From: Falsigemmobacter faecalis
Lineage (GTDB): Bacteria; Pseudomonadota; Alphaproteobacteria; Rhodobacterales; Rhodobacteraceae
DNA length: 64,000 nucleotides
Direction: 5' to 3'
Assembly (NCBI RefSeq): GCF_003863335.1
Contig: NZ_RRAZ01000011.1
Coordinates: 1 to 64,000 of the forward strand
In this document: piece after piece, positions 36,336 through 45,989 of the stretch
Position numbering within the stretch: position 1 is the stretch's first letter
Layout of the letters: every line of letters begins with the position of its first letter
Position numbers and translations under genes: made by a program
The notes under the pieces: generated by a model
The model's input: the letters and a program-made list of their open reading frames with translations, nothing else
The model's database searches: none
Told to the model about the DNA's origin: nothing

Positions 36336-36908
36336 TCAGTCCTGCTGAAGTTCCTTTACCACTGAGATATAGCCACCGGCATCAAGGAAGGCCTGCTCTT
36401 CGACCGTGGTTTCGCGGCCGAGCGCCTCGTTGCGATAGGGGAATCGGCCATAACGGCGGATGACCTCGGTATGCGCGCGGGCGTGGAGGTGATTGGAGGC
36501 TCCGGTTTCCGGCATCCGTTCAGCCATTAAATCAATGCAGAGAAGCTGATCATCCAGATCCTCGGAATGCATGAAGGGCAGATAGAAGAACTGCCGCGCC
36601 GGCTCGGGCGCCTCCATATCCCAGCCCTTTTCCAGAGCGATGCGGGAGGCATTTACCGCCATGGCATCGGTCGAGAAGGCTTTGCCCTCTCCGCGCCAGA
36701 GGTTGCGGGGGAACTGATCGGTCACGACCAGATAGGCGAGGGTCGCGGCGGGACCTGCGATCCAGTGCTCAATCCCGCCCTCTGCGGCGGCTTCCCACAA
36801 ATCGCCGAAACGCGCGCGGATATCGTCATCCACCTCAGCTGTGCCGATATACCAGCCCTCGGGGCCAAGTTCTTCCAGCCAGAAATCCAGCACTTCGGTG
36901 GGGGTCAT
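36336..36908 (-). CDS. DUF924 family protein
   Basis: A 190-residue alpha-helical, TPR-like protein of the DUF924 family. VLDFWLEELGPEGWY at the start, VTDQFPRNLWRGEGKAFSTDAMA and FFYLPFMHSEDLDDQ are the conserved blocks. The function is unknown. It lies between lpdA and an MFS transporter on the same strand, each separated by about 60 bases. Confidence 0.9.
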   Translation of the reverse strand: MTPTEVLDFWLEELGPEGWYIGTAEVDDDIRARFGDLWEAAAEGGIEHWIAGPAATLAYLVVTDQFPRNLWRGEGKAFSTDAMAVNASRIALEKGWDMEAPEPARQFFYLPFMHSEDLDDQLLCIDLMAERMPETGASNHLHARAHTEVIRRYGRFPYRNEALGRETTVEEQAFLDAGGYISVVKELQQD

Positions 36909-36966
36909 AGACAGGCTCCTTGTTACAGGAGCCCATGGTGGCAGCTAAGCGGCGCTGCCGCAACCG

Positions 36967-38118
36967 TCAGACGCGCTTTGCCCCCGGACGCGCGAGGCTG
37001 CGCCAGATGCCATAGACGGCCAGGGCCAGCAGCAGGATGGCGATGAAGTAAAAGAACCCCGGCGGGCCGAGACGGATCATCATCTGCCCCGTGACCAGCG
37101 GCCCGAACACCGCGCCCAGCCCGTTCAGGAACAACAGCGCCGAAGAGGCCCCCGGCATCCGCTCCGGCTCCAGCCCGTCGTTGGTATGGGCGATCAGCAG
37201 GCCATAGACCGGGTTCACAATCCCGCCCAAAGCCAGGGCCATCGCCACATGCAGCGCAAAGCTCATTGGCACAATCGCCGTCGCCAGCATCAGAATGCCG
37301 CCGAAAGCCGACAGCGCCACCACCAGCCGCCGCCGCTCCATCCGGTCCGACAGCCAGCCGAGCGGATATTGCAACACCAGCCCGCCCAGATACATCGCGC
37401 CGATGAAGGTCGAAATCTGCTGCAGACTAAGCCCCGACTTCGTGCCCCAGACCGAGGCCATGCCCATCATCGCCGAATAGACCCCGCCGGTCAGCAGCAT
37501 CCCCGCGCAACCCAAAGGCGACAGCCGGTAGAGTTCCCCAAGGCTCATACGGCGCGCGGCCTGATAGGGCGGCGCCTGCACCCCGCTGAGAAGAAAGGGC
37601 AAAAGCCCAAGCGCCACCAGCAGCCCCGCCAGCGTGAACAGCACCATTCCCGAAGGATCCGCCGCATTCAGCAGCGCCTGCGCGCCGATGATTCCCAGCA
37701 TCTGCATGACCATATAGGCCGAGACCACCTGGCCCCGCGTCTCATCGCCGGAGAGTTTGTTCAGCCAGCTGTCGGTCGCCACATAGATCCCCGCCATGGC
37801 GATCCCGGTGATGATCCGGCACAGGATCCAGAACCAGACCTGCGGCAGCAGCCCATAGCCCTGCAGCGCCATGATCAGCAAAAAGCCCATGGCTGCGATC
37901 ACCCGCACATTGCCTGCCCGCGCGATCAGCTTTGGCGCGATCTGCGCGCCGAGCAGCATACCCGCGAAATAGGCCGCCATGACCAGGGCCATGCTATTGG
38001 TGGAAAAATGCTCCAACTCTCCGCGCACGCCCAGCAGGCCGCCCTGTATGCCGTTGCCCAGCAACAAAAATCCCACTGAGAGGAGAAGCGGCCAAATCAC
38101 CGCCAGAATCGCACGCAT
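36967..38118 (-). CDS. MFS transporter (YcaD/YfkF-like)
   Basis: A 383-residue protein with about 12 hydrophobic helices. MAAYFAGMLLGAQIAPKLIARAGNVRVIAAMG is the loop 2-3 region (key G and R residues), and LGWLSDRMERRRLV is the repeat in the second half. It resembles the YcaD group of sugar- or drug-like transporters; the substrate is not known. It is followed by DUF924 and preceded by queA on the same strand. Confidence 0.87.
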   Translation of the reverse strand: MRAILAVIWPLLLSVGFLLLGNGIQGGLLGVRGELEHFSTNSMALVMAAYFAGMLLGAQIAPKLIARAGNVRVIAAMGFLLIMALQGYGLLPQVWFWILCRIITGIAMAGIYVATDSWLNKLSGDETRGQVVSAYMVMQMLGIIGAQALLNAADPSGMVLFTLAGLLVALGLLPFLLSGVQAPPYQAARRMSLGELYRLSPLGCAGMLLTGGVYSAMMGMASVWGTKSGLSLQQISTFIGAMYLGGLVLQYPLGWLSDRMERRRLVVALSAFGGILMLATAIVPMSFALHVAMALALGGIVNPVYGLLIAHTNDGLEPERMPGASSALLFLNGLGAVFGPLVTGQMMIRLGPPGFFYFIAILLLALAVYGIWRSLARPGAKRV

Positions 38119-38145
38119 GCCCGAGGGCCTTTCTGAGCGCAGGCC

Positions 38146-39195
38146 TCAGCCAGGAAGCAGAAGCGAGCTGTCTCCGTAAGAGAAGAATCGATAGCGGCTC
38201 TCTACGGCATGGGCATAGATCCGGTCGATGCGCTCTTTCGTCATCAGGGCCGAGACCAGCATCAGCAGCGTGCTTTTGGGCAGATGGAAGTTGGTCATCA
38301 GCCCGTCCACAACGCGGAACTGAAAGCCCGGGCGGATGAAAATATCGGTCTCGCCGGTCCAGGGCTGCAGCCCCTGCTCATCGGCGGCACTTTCCAGCAG
38401 CCGCAGCGCGGTGGTGCCGACGGCAATGATGCGCCCGCCTGCCGCTTTGGTGGCATTGATCTCGGCGGCGGCTTTCTCGCTCACCTGCCCCCATTCGGCA
38501 TGCATTTTATGGGTCTCGATATTCTCAACCTTGACCGGCAGGAAGGTGCCCGCGCCGACATGCAGCGTCACCTCCGTGAAGCCCACGCCCATGGCGCGCA
38601 GCTCTTCCATCAACTCAGGCGTGAAATGCAGACTCGCCGTGGGTGCTGCGACAGCGCCTGAAACCCGTGCAAAAACAGTCTGGTAGTCGTCGTTGTCCTG
38701 GGCATCGGGCGCGCGTTTGGCGGCGATATAGGGCGGCAGCGGCATGGTGCCCACTTCCGCCAGAGCCGCCTCCAGCGCATCGCCTTCGGCGTCAAAGGAC
38801 AGCACCACATCCTCGTCGGATTTCTGCACAACCCTGGCCGAGAGGCGCTCGCCAAAGCGGATCACTTCGCCCTCTTTGAGCTTGCGCAGCGGCTTGGCCA
38901 TGGCGCGCCAGGCCCCGTCGGGCTGCGGCTCCATCAGGGTGATTTCGATCTTTGCCTCAACCAGGCCCTGAGCACTCTCGCGCAGACGCCGCCCCGTCAG
39001 CCGGGCGGGAATCACTTTGGTATTGTTCAGAACCAGCCGGTCACCGGGGCGCAGCACGGAGGGCAGATCAAAGACATGCAGATCGCGCATCCCATCGCCT
39101 TCGCAGACAAGGAATTTCGCCGCCGTGCGCGGCTTTGCAGGCCGGGTTGCGATCAGCTCTTCCGGCAGGTGATAGTCAAAATCGTCAAGTTTCAT
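38146..39195 (-). CDS. queA: S-adenosylmethionine:tRNA ribosyltransferase-isomerase QueA
   Basis: A 349-residue enzyme that makes epoxyqueuosine in tRNA from the preQ1 base, using the ribosyl part of [23 protein letters not shown] at the start, [30 protein letters not shown] (key LHVGAGTF) and [15 protein letters not shown] near the end are family hallmarks. It follows the large AsmA-type gene by 30 bases on the same strand. Confidence 0.97.
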   Translation of the reverse strand: MKLDDFDYHLPEELIATRPAKPRTAAKFLVCEGDGMRDLHVFDLPSVLRPGDRLVLNNTKVIPARLTGRRLRESAQGLVEAKIEITLMEPQPDGAWRAMAKPLRKLKEGEVIRFGERLSARVVQKSDEDVVLSFDAEGDALEAALAEVGTMPLPPYIAAKRAPDAQDNDDYQTVFARVSGAVAAPTASLHFTPELMEELRAMGVGFTEVTLHVGAGTFLPVKVENIETHKMHAEWGQVSEKAAAEINATKAAGGRIIAVGTTALRLLESAADEQGLQPWTGETDIFIRPGFQFRVVDGLMTNFHLPKSTLLMLVSALMTKERIDRIYAHAVESRYRFFSYGDSSLLLPG

Positions 39196-39225
39196 CGTTA
39201 CGTCCCAGAGCCCGCTGCCACCGCC

Positions 39226-42200
39226 TCAACCCGGCAGCTTTGCCGCCGGGCGGCGCAGCATGTCGCGCAGAAATCCCGGCACCAGCGCCGTCAGCGGATT
39301 GACCGAGACCCGCGGCGCACGCGCCGGACCCTCGATGCGATAGGTAAATCCGACCAGGCCCTCGCCCGGTCGCGTCAGAACCGAGCCAATAGCATTGACC
39401 ATGTAAAAGGGCGAGATCACCCCACGCAGATTAAGCCGGTCCTGGGTGGTATAATAAACCCCCTCCAGCGACACCCCGAAAGACGCGCCGACCGCGCTCA
39501 TCTCATTCAGCTCGACCCCGTCCGGCGTCATGCGAAACCCGCCCGAAGCCTCGCCAAAAGCGATACCGCTGGTCGCAAGCTGATCAATCAGCCCGATAAT
39601 GCTGACCGCGTTCAGCATCTCCGCCAGCGCCGGAAGATTGCGCACGACAAAGACTTTCATGCTCATCTGCCCGCGGTAATGCCCCCGCGCACCATCCGGG
39701 ACCACCACAACATCCAGCGCGCCACCATGGGCCTTGTCGAAAAGCCCGGCCGCACGCAGGGCCGCACCGCCGTCCTGCGCCTGCAGACGGACCGAAGTGC
39801 CCCCCGGACCTGCCGCCAGCGCAAGGCCGATCGGCACCTGCCCGCCCAGCCGCGCCGTAAGCTGCCCGTCCACGCCCCCCGGCCCGGTGCTGATCCGCCC
39901 GCGGATCTGCGACAGGCGGATGTCGCCCGCCACCCGCGCCTCATCGAGCGAGACCGTGATCGGCGTGCGCGCACCGCCGCTTCCGCCTGCGCCACCCTGC
40001 ATCCGGTCCGGCAGGCGGCGCAGATCAAAGCTGCCGCCCGTCACCCGGATCTGCGGCGCGACCCCGCGGCCCTGACCGACAAGTTCCGCGCTGGCGTCCA
40101 GCCATTCGCCGATCTTCAGATCCGACAGCGTCAGCCGCTCAAGCGCGCCCGCCTCCGTCAGACGCAAAGCCCCCGTGGCCGAGAGGCCCGGCGCCGAGAG
40201 ATGCAGCCGGTCAATGCGCAGCGGCTGACCGATCTCACCCGACAGTTCAAGCCTGCCGCGGGCAGAGGCCGCCTTGCTCCACCCAAGCGGCGCAAGGCGC
40301 AGCACCGCACCGCTCAGATCCGAGCGAACCTGCAGGGCCGGCAGCGCGCCGGGCTTCAGCGTCACCTCAAAGTCCGCCGAGCCTGCGCCACTCAGCACGC
40401 CGTCTCCAAGGCCCGCCAGAAACTCACGCCCCAACCCCTCATCCAGCCGCGCGCGCCCCTTCAGCGTGCTGCCCGCGCCCGGCACACCAATCGGCATCGA
40501 CCAGGTCGCACTGGCCCGCGCCGCGCCGAGCCGCAGATCACCGCTGATCTCAACCTTCTCCGGCACCGCGTGCAATTCAAGGCGATCAGCGCTGACCAGG
40601 CGGCCCCGCACCAGCCGGTCAGAGCGCACATCCGTCAGCGTGCCGCGCACATCAAACCGGATATCTTCGCGCAAAGGCCTGCGCATCAGCGGCACATGGA
40701 TCGTGCTGGTGATGCGGGCGCGGCCTTCGCCCAGATCGGTCGGCATATTGGCGCGGCTCAGAAACCCAAAGGGCGGCTGATCCAGCAGCGACAGCCCCGC
40801 CGTCAGACTGCTCTCGGTGTTCAGCCTGATCTCGGCCAGCACCGGGCGCCGGCGAAAATCGGCCACCTTGAACATCGAGCGGCTGACGCGAATTTCCCCA
40901 CCTGCAGGCGGGGTTATCAGACCATCTTCAACCACCGTGACATAAGACGCCCCCTCAATCACCGCATAGCCGCGGCCCTGGCGGATCGGCGGCAGCGTCG
41001 GCATGAAGCGCACATCGGCATCCACAAATTCATAGCCCAGCGACAGGCGCGGCTCCTGTCCGGGGCGCAGCCGCAGACCGGCGCGGGCGTTAAACAGCAT
41101 GCCCTGCTGCACATTTTCCACCAGCCATTCCCGGGTTTTCGCCACCAGCTGCACCGGCCAGAGCGCGATCAGCTGATTGTGGCGAATGCGGTCCTGGGTG
41201 ACATCCACCGCCACCTCCCAGCCCGCATCGGTGGCGCGGACATCGCCGCTGAGCGAGAGGTGGCGATCCTCTTCAACCAGCGAGAACTGCCCCACCTCCA
41301 CCGAGAACGGGTCGAGCCGCAGCCGCACATCGGCCGCCCCTTTTGAGAACTGAATGCTCTGCTCAAACACACCATGCGGGTTGATGACCAGATCCGACAG
41401 CGCCAGCTGGGTGACGAAATCCTGCGGAATGCCATCCTTCAGATCCAGCAGATCCACATGCCCTGCCGCGCGCATCCGCAGCGCCGGGCTGTCCACGCGC
41501 AACTCGGAAATCCGCAGACGCGAAGCCGCGGGATCCAGCGCGAACTCAAATTCCGCGCCGCGCAGCCGCAGGGGCTGCACCCCTTCGACGGGTTTCAGAA
41601 CGCCCTCGCCCAGCGACAGCGCGCCGCTGAGAAAGGTCACGCGGCCGTCGGCGCCAAGTCCGGCCTGCATCTCGCCCGAAATCGGCGCCTCCAGCGCGCG
41701 CAGCGGTGCCAGAACCGGGGCCTGAGCCGCCAGATCCGCAGCCGCCATATCTTCGACCCGCACCGAGATTTCGGCCCCGCCATTGCCCGGTATGATGAAG
41801 GTCAGCTGCGCGCGGGCCTGGCGCTCTGCGCCCCCGACCAGCCCCATTCCGACATCCAGCGCCACCCGATCGCCGCGCCGGCTGAGTGCGATGCGTCCGT
41901 CGCCCACCGTGTAGACCCGCCCGGCGCGGCGATCATCCAGGGTGATGGTGACGGCATCAGCCTCGGCGCGGTTCAGCGCCTCGGTGATCGGCAGGGAAAA
42001 GGTATCGGCGATCCGGTCCAGAAGCTCGGCGAAATTTTCAGGCGGGCTGACGCCGCCGCCGCCGATATCCAGATCGAAGGTCCCATCGGGCAGACGGCGC
42101 AGCGCCAGCCGCGCGCCGCTGATCCGCACCGAAGCCGGGCGGATTTTCCCGGTCAGAAGCGATCCGGCCTCAAAGCGCACCGAGACATCGGGCAGCACCG

Positions 42201-42528
42201 CACGGCCCGTCCCTTCGGCAGAGGCGATGCGCAGATCTTCGATTCTGAGTTCCGGCAGACGGTCCGATCCGATGCGCAGCGACACGCCGCCCAGTGACAG
42301 ACGCGCCTGACCACTGAGCGCGGTATTGACCCGCGACTGCAGTTCCGCGACCGCCCAGACCGGCAGATCGACCGGGCGGCCCGACATCAGATAGGCCGCG
42401 CTGCTGAGCAGCCCCAGGATCAGCACCAGCGACAGCCCCGCCCAGACCACGGCCCGCCCGAGCCGTCGCGTGAAACCACCCCTCCGGGGGGCAGTCCTGG
42501 GCCTGTCCTGGGCTGGCTCGTCCTGCAT
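39226..42528 (-). CDS. AsmA-like/DUF3971 envelope-spanning protein (YhdP type)
   Basis: A 1100-residue protein with one N-terminal membrane helix (about 20-47, AVVWAGLSLVLILGLLSSAAYLM) and a long beta-rich periplasmic region ending in an AsmA C-terminal domain (RVSVNPLTALVPGFLRDML). YhdP-type proteins form bridges that carry phospholipids to the outer membrane. I prefer the ATG at 42528; a TTG at 42591 lacks a ribosome-binding site. Its neighbour bcp is divergent. The general class is clear; the lipid role here is inferred from the family. Confidence 0.85.
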   Translation of the reverse strand: MQDEPAQDRPRTAPRRGGFTRRLGRAVVWAGLSLVLILGLLSSAAYLMSGRPVDLPVWAVAELQSRVNTALSGQARLSLGGVSLRIGSDRLPELRIEDLRIASAEGTGRAVLPDVSVRFEAGSLLTGKIRPASVRISGARLALRRLPDGTFDLDIGGGGVSPPENFAELLDRIADTFSLPITEALNRAEADAVTITLDDRRAGRVYTVGDGRIALSRRGDRVALDVGMGLVGGAERQARAQLTFIIPGNGGAEISVRVEDMAAADLAAQAPVLAPLRALEAPISGEMQAGLGADGRVTFLSGALSLGEGVLKPVEGVQPLRLRGAEFEFALDPAASRLRISELRVDSPALRMRAAGHVDLLDLKDGIPQDFVTQLALSDLVINPHGVFEQSIQFSKGAADVRLRLDPFSVEVGQFSLVEEDRHLSLSGDVRATDAGWEVAVDVTQDRIRHNQLIALWPVQLVAKTREWLVENVQQGMLFNARAGLRLRPGQEPRLSLGYEFVDADVRFMPTLPPIRQGRGYAVIEGASYVTVVEDGLITPPAGGEIRVSRSMFKVADFRRRPVLAEIRLNTESSLTAGLSLLDQPPFGFLSRANMPTDLGEGRARITSTIHVPLMRRPLREDIRFDVRGTLTDVRSDRLVRGRLVSADRLELHAVPEKVEISGDLRLGAARASATWSMPIGVPGAGSTLKGRARLDEGLGREFLAGLGDGVLSGAGSADFEVTLKPGALPALQVRSDLSGAVLRLAPLGWSKAASARGRLELSGEIGQPLRIDRLHLSAPGLSATGALRLTEAGALERLTLSDLKIGEWLDASAELVGQGRGVAPQIRVTGGSFDLRRLPDRMQGGAGGSGGARTPITVSLDEARVAGDIRLSQIRGRISTGPGGVDGQLTARLGGQVPIGLALAAGPGGTSVRLQAQDGGAALRAAGLFDKAHGGALDVVVVPDGARGHYRGQMSMKVFVVRNLPALAEMLNAVSIIGLIDQLATSGIAFGEASGGFRMTPDGVELNEMSAVGASFGVSLEGVYYTTQDRLNLRGVISPFYMVNAIGSVLTRPGEGLVGFTYRIEGPARAPRVSVNPLTALVPGFLRDMLRRPAAKLPG

Positions 42529-42632
42529 GTGATCCGAAAAATCTCTCTGTCCCGCAGGCTTTAACTTTCCACAGAGCGGGGTAAAAGACAAAAGAATGTC
42601 AGCCCGACGCTGCCATAGAACGGAGCCATGAA

Positions 42633-43094
42633 ATGATCGAAGCCGGAAGCACTGCCCCCGATTTCACCCTGCCGCGCGATGGCGGCACCATGGTCACCCT
42701 TTCGGCGCAGCGCCCGGGCAAAGTGGTGCTCTATTTCTACCCAAAGGACAACACGCCCGGCTGCACCACAGAAGCGCTGGATTTCAGCGCGCTGGCGGCG
42801 GACTTCGCGGCGGCAGGCGTTCAGGTCTTTGGGATGTCCCGGGACAGCGTGAAAAAGCACGATAATTTCTGCGCAAAACACGGGCTGAAAGTGGCGCTTT
42901 TGTCAGATGAAGACGGCACCACCTGTGAGGCTTACGGCGTCTGGGTCGAAAAGCAGAACTACGGCAGGACCTATATGGGGATCGAACGCTCCACCTTTCT
43001 GATCGATGGGGCGGGTCAGATCGCGCGGGTCTGGCGGAAAGTGAAGGTCAAAGACCACGCGGCAGAGGTGCTTGCTGCGGCGCGTGGTCTTTGA
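42633..43094 (+). CDS. bcp: Thioredoxin-dependent thiol peroxidase (Bcp/PrxQ)
   Basis: A 153-residue peroxiredoxin of the Bcp/PrxQ group that reduces hydrogen peroxide and organic peroxides. The peroxidatic cysteine is C44 in NTPGCTTEALDF. The usual nearby partner five residues later is a leucine (L49), and the only other cysteine is C80 in KHDNFCAKHGL, so the resolving cysteine is of the distant type. It is divergent from the AsmA-type gene and is followed by a 24-residue gene on the other strand. Confidence 0.94.
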   Translation: MIEAGSTAPDFTLPRDGGTMVTLSAQRPGKVVLYFYPKDNTPGCTTEALDFSALAADFAAAGVQVFGMSRDSVKKHDNFCAKHGLKVALLSDEDGTTCEAYGVWVEKQNYGRTYMGIERSTFLIDGAGQIARVWRKVKVKDHAAEVLAAARGL

Positions 43095-43106
43095 TCGAGG
43101 GGGGCC

Positions 43107-43181
43107 TCAGCGCAGGCCGATGAAGGACAAAATGGCCAGAACCACGACGACCAGGCCGATAATGTAAATGACATTGTTCAT
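43107..43181 (-). CDS. 24-residue single-span membrane peptide
   Basis: An ATG at 43179-43181 with GGAGAG upstream begins a 24-codon frame ending with TGA at 43107-43109. The peptide is almost wholly one hydrophobic helix (MNNVIYIIGLVVVVLAILSF) followed by IGLR. I recall nearly identical tiny proteins (pattern VIYIIGLxVV-x-AxLSFxGLR) in many alphaproteobacteria, which supports that it is real. Function unknown; it lies convergent with bcp and 65 bases from the terminator region of the DUF815 gene. Confidence 0.75.
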   Translation of the reverse strand: MNNVIYIIGLVVVVLAILSFIGLR

Positions 43182-43310
43182 GCGTCTCTCTCCGCTCACT
43201 TATTAAAACCGTAGGGGGTGCCCCGGCGACCCGCCGGGGCCACATCCTGTCAACCACAGCGCGGGCGGGCGGGTTCCTTAACAATCCCTGAAGAACGGCC
43301 TGAGGGACGC

Positions 43311-43345
43311 AAAAGGCCGGTCCCCGCTGTCGGGAACCGGCCTTT
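43311..43345 (-). terminator. Rho-independent terminator of the tat-DUF815 operon
   Basis: AAAGGCCGGT (43312-43321) pairs with ACCGGCCTTT (43336-43345); the inner TCCCCGCTGTCGGGA adds a second stem. The minus strand continues TTTTGC. It lies about 25 bases beyond the DUF815 gene stop. Confidence 0.75.
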
Positions 43346-43368
43346 GGTTTGTCGAAAAATGCGGGCTC

Positions 43369-44214
43369 TCAGGCGACTTTAAGTCCCTCGCGACCCGCCA
43401 GATCGCAAAAGAACTGCCAGGCCACACGGCCCGAGCGCGAGCCACGGGTGGCCTGCCATTCGATCGCTTCGGCGCGCAGCCGCTCTTCCGGAACCGACAG
43501 ACCATAGCTGTCGCAATAGCCCCGGATCATCGCCAGATAATCGTCCTGATCGCAGGGATGAAAGCCCAGCCACAGACCAAAGCGATCTGACAGCGAGACC
43601 TTTTCTTCCACCGCCTCAGCCGGGTTGATGGCAGAGGAGCGCTCATTCTCAATCATCTCGCGCGGCATCAGATGCCGTCGGTTCGAGGTGGCGTAAAAGA
43701 CCACATTCGAGGGACGTCCCTCAATGCCGCCGTCCAGCACGGCCTTCAGCGCTTTGTAGTGCTGATCGTCATGGCTGAAGGAAAGATCATCGCAGAACAA
43801 AATGAAGCGGTGCTCTTTCGCGGCGCGCAGGAAGTTCAGCAGACGCCCGATGGTGCCCAGATCTTCGCGGCTGATCTCGACCAGCTTCAGGGGCTCACCC
43901 TCTGCACGAACTTTCGCGTGCACCGCTTTGACAAGGCTGGATTTCCCCATGCCCCGCGCGCCCCACAAAAGCGCGTTATTGGCGCCAAAGCCCCGCGCAA
44001 ACTGGCGGGTGTTTTCCAACAGAGTATCGCGTGAGCGGTTCACACCGATCAGCAGATCAATGCCGACCCGTGAGACATGGGTCACAGCCTCCAGCCGGTC
44101 AGGCTGACTGTGCCAGATAAAGGCATCTGCCGCCCCGAAATCGGGGGCGGCAGGCAGGGCGGGAGCGAGGCGCTCAAGCGCCTCGGCGATGCGGATCAGC
44201 GGATCAGTCGTCAC
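43369..44214 (-). CDS. DUF815 AAA+ ATPase
   Basis: A 281-residue P-loop ATPase of the DUF815 family. Walker A is GARGMGKS (85-92); Walker B is seen as [10 protein letters not shown], and a sensor-like [13 protein letters not shown] follows. Such proteins are related to DnaC/IstB-like ATPases and have no firm function. The start overlaps the tatC stop by 4 bases, which indicates coupled translation, but a link to protein export is not established. Confidence 0.9.
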   Translation of the reverse strand: MTTDPLIRIAEALERLAPALPAAPDFGAADAFIWHSQPDRLEAVTHVSRVGIDLLIGVNRSRDTLLENTRQFARGFGANNALLWGARGMGKSSLVKAVHAKVRAEGEPLKLVEISREDLGTIGRLLNFLRAAKEHRFILFCDDLSFSHDDQHYKALKAVLDGGIEGRPSNVVFYATSNRRHLMPREMIENERSSAINPAEAVEEKVSLSDRFGLWLGFHPCDQDDYLAMIRGYCDSYGLSVPEERLRAEAIEWQATRGSRSGRVAWQFFCDLAGREGLKVA

Positions 44215-45077
44215 GTTCTGGCAGGCCCTTCGCTGTCATCTTCGTCGTCTTCATCATCGACCCACAGACCTTCGGCCCGCAGCTTTGCTTCGCGCTTGCG
44301 CTCAATCCGGCGGATCAGGAAAATCGAGACCTCATAAAGCGGATAGATCGCCGCAAAGAGGATCAGCTGGCTCATCATATCGGGCGGCGTCACCAGGGCC
44401 GCGACGATCAGAATGACCACGATGGCATATTTGCGCACCGAACCCAGCCCCTCCGAGGTCACGATCCCCGCCTTGCCCAGCAGCGTCAGCAGCACCGGCA
44501 GCTGGAAGCAGATCCCGAAGGCCGCGATGAATTTCATCGTCAGCGACAGATATTCCTCAACCGAGCCCTGGAAGCCGATAGAGGCCAGCTCATTGCCTGC
44601 CCCTTCGATCTCGCCCGGACCAAAGCCGCCCTGCTGGAACGACAGGAAGAACGAGAAGGCGATCGGCAGCACGACGTAATAAGCAAACGCCGCGCCAAGG
44701 AAAAACATGATCGGCGAGGAGATCAGGAAGGGCAGCAGCGCGCCTTTTTCCTGGCGGTAAAGACCCGGCGCCACAAACCGCCAAAGCTGAAAGGCGATAA
44801 AGGGGAAGGACAGCGCAAAGCCGCCCAGCACCGCGATGCGGACCGCCACGAAGAAGCCTTCCTGCACCTTGATCAGGAAGAGGCCGCAGTTCTGCCCGCG
44901 ATCGGCCAGCGCATTACAGATCGGCTGGGTCAGGAAATTGAAGACCGGATTCCAGACTGCAAAGCAGATCATCATGCCAATGAGAAAGGCCACGACCGAC
45001 CAGATCAGCCGGTTGCGCAATTCGCTCAGGTGTTCAATCAGCGGCGCGGCGCTGTCGTCGATGTCATCAGTGCTCAT
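44211..45077 (-). CDS. tatC: Sec-independent translocase subunit TatC
   Basis: A 288-residue membrane protein with six helices. [18 protein letters not shown] at the start and [22 protein letters not shown] (key F-Q-W-x-F-x-x-PGLY-x-x-E) are the signal-recognition motifs of TatC. The C-terminus is a charged, acidic tail ([11 protein letters not shown]). TatC recognises twin-arginine signal peptides, such as that of the binding protein at 16 kb. It overlaps tatB by 4 bases. Confidence 0.97.
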   Translation of the reverse strand: MSTDDIDDSAAPLIEHLSELRNRLIWSVVAFLIGMMICFAVWNPVFNFLTQPICNALADRGQNCGLFLIKVQEGFFVAVRIAVLGGFALSFPFIAFQLWRFVAPGLYRQEKGALLPFLISSPIMFFLGAAFAYYVVLPIAFSFFLSFQQGGFGPGEIEGAGNELASIGFQGSVEEYLSLTMKFIAAFGICFQLPVLLTLLGKAGIVTSEGLGSVRKYAIVVILIVAALVTPPDMMSQLILFAAIYPLYEVSIFLIRRIERKREAKLRAEGLWVDDEDDEDDSEGPART

Positions 45078-45535
45078 GTGTCGGACTTCGTCTCACCACT
45101 GGCAGGAGCGGCCGGGCTGGCCGCAGCCACCGGCGCAGGAGAAACCGCAGCCGGGGTCGCCTCAGGCGTGCCCGCAGAGGCGGCAGGGACGGCAGCTGCG
45201 GCAGAGCCCGAAAGCCCCGCCCCCATCACGGCCCCCATGGCCGCCTTGCCGGGATTGGTCATCGCTTTGCGCGGATCCCATTTCTCGAACTTATCGGCGG
45301 CATCCTTCAGACGGTCCATACCGCTGGTTGCCTCCTTGAGATCCTTCGCGACATCTTTCACCCCGGTCTCATCCGCCGCACTTTCCATCGCGCGTGAGAA
45401 CTCACGCGCCATCTGGCGGGCACGGGCGGTGAAGCGACCGAGTTGTTTGAACATCACGGGCAGATCTTTCGGCCCGACAACCACCAGCGCAACCACGCCG
45501 ATGACGAGTAATTCGGACCAGCCGATATCGAGCAT
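45074..45535 (-). CDS. tatB: Sec-independent translocase subunit TatB
   Basis: A 153-residue protein with one N-terminal helix followed by an amphipathic helix. [33 protein letters not shown] has the conserved E8 and GPKDLP hinge. The C-terminal half is alanine- and proline-rich low-complexity sequence ending GETKSDT. It lies between tatA and tatC in the usual order. Confidence 0.95.
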   Translation of the reverse strand: MLDIGWSELLVIGVVALVVVGPKDLPVMFKQLGRFTARARQMAREFSRAMESAADETGVKDVAKDLKEATSGMDRLKDAADKFEKWDPRKAMTNPGKAAMGAVMGAGLSGSAAAAVPAASAGTPEATPAAVSPAPVAAASPAAPASGETKSDT

Positions 45536-45559
45536 CTTTGCCCCTCCCGGTCAGTCGGC

Positions 45560-45778
45560 TCAGACTTTGTCTTTGTCGGCAACCGGCGGGGTCACGTCAC
45601 GGGCATTGTCCGCACCCGCCGAGTGGATGGTATCGGTTTCTTCTTTCACGCCTTTTTTGAAGGCGGTGATGCCTTTGCCGACTTCCCCCATCAGCGACGA
45701 GACTTTCCCGCGGCCAAACAGCACGAGAAGCACAACGGCGATCAGAAGAAGGCCGGGAAGACCAATATTGTTCAGCAT
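45560..45778 (-). CDS. tatA: Sec-independent translocase subunit TatA
   Basis: A 72-residue protein with a single transmembrane helix and the FGRGK hinge ([27 protein letters not shown]). TatA oligomers form the transport passage for folded proteins. It is the first gene of the tat operon; 24 bases separate it from tatB. The promoter should lie between 45779 and about 45870. Confidence 0.95.
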   Translation of the reverse strand: MLNNIGLPGLLLIAVVLLVLFGRGKVSSLMGEVGKGITAFKKGVKEETDTIHSAGADNARDVTPPVADKDKV

Positions 45779-45989
45779 TTCTTATCTCCGGACAACACCG
45801 CATCAGGCGGTGAAACATTTCTTGCCTTAAGGAGTAAGACCAGAACCCCGCAACAGGAAGCCCCCCTGCCCCCTGTACCTGACAGCTATTTGTCAGTTGC
45901 CCTCTCCGGTGTCTCTCCTGCGACAGTGAATATTGCCGCAGTCTGCGGGACGGGTGGAAAATACGGCGGCAGCGCGTGCGAATCGCCCC

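Noticed and set aside
39076-41346. 756-residue plus-strand frame
   Set aside because: It is antisense to the AsmA-type gene and queA and looks like a composition artefact.
45779-45989. tRNA or small RNA gene between tatA and the NsrR-like gene
   Set aside because: I looked for a cloverleaf and found only a short TGACA/TGTCA inverted repeat; no tRNA-like T-arm sequence is present.
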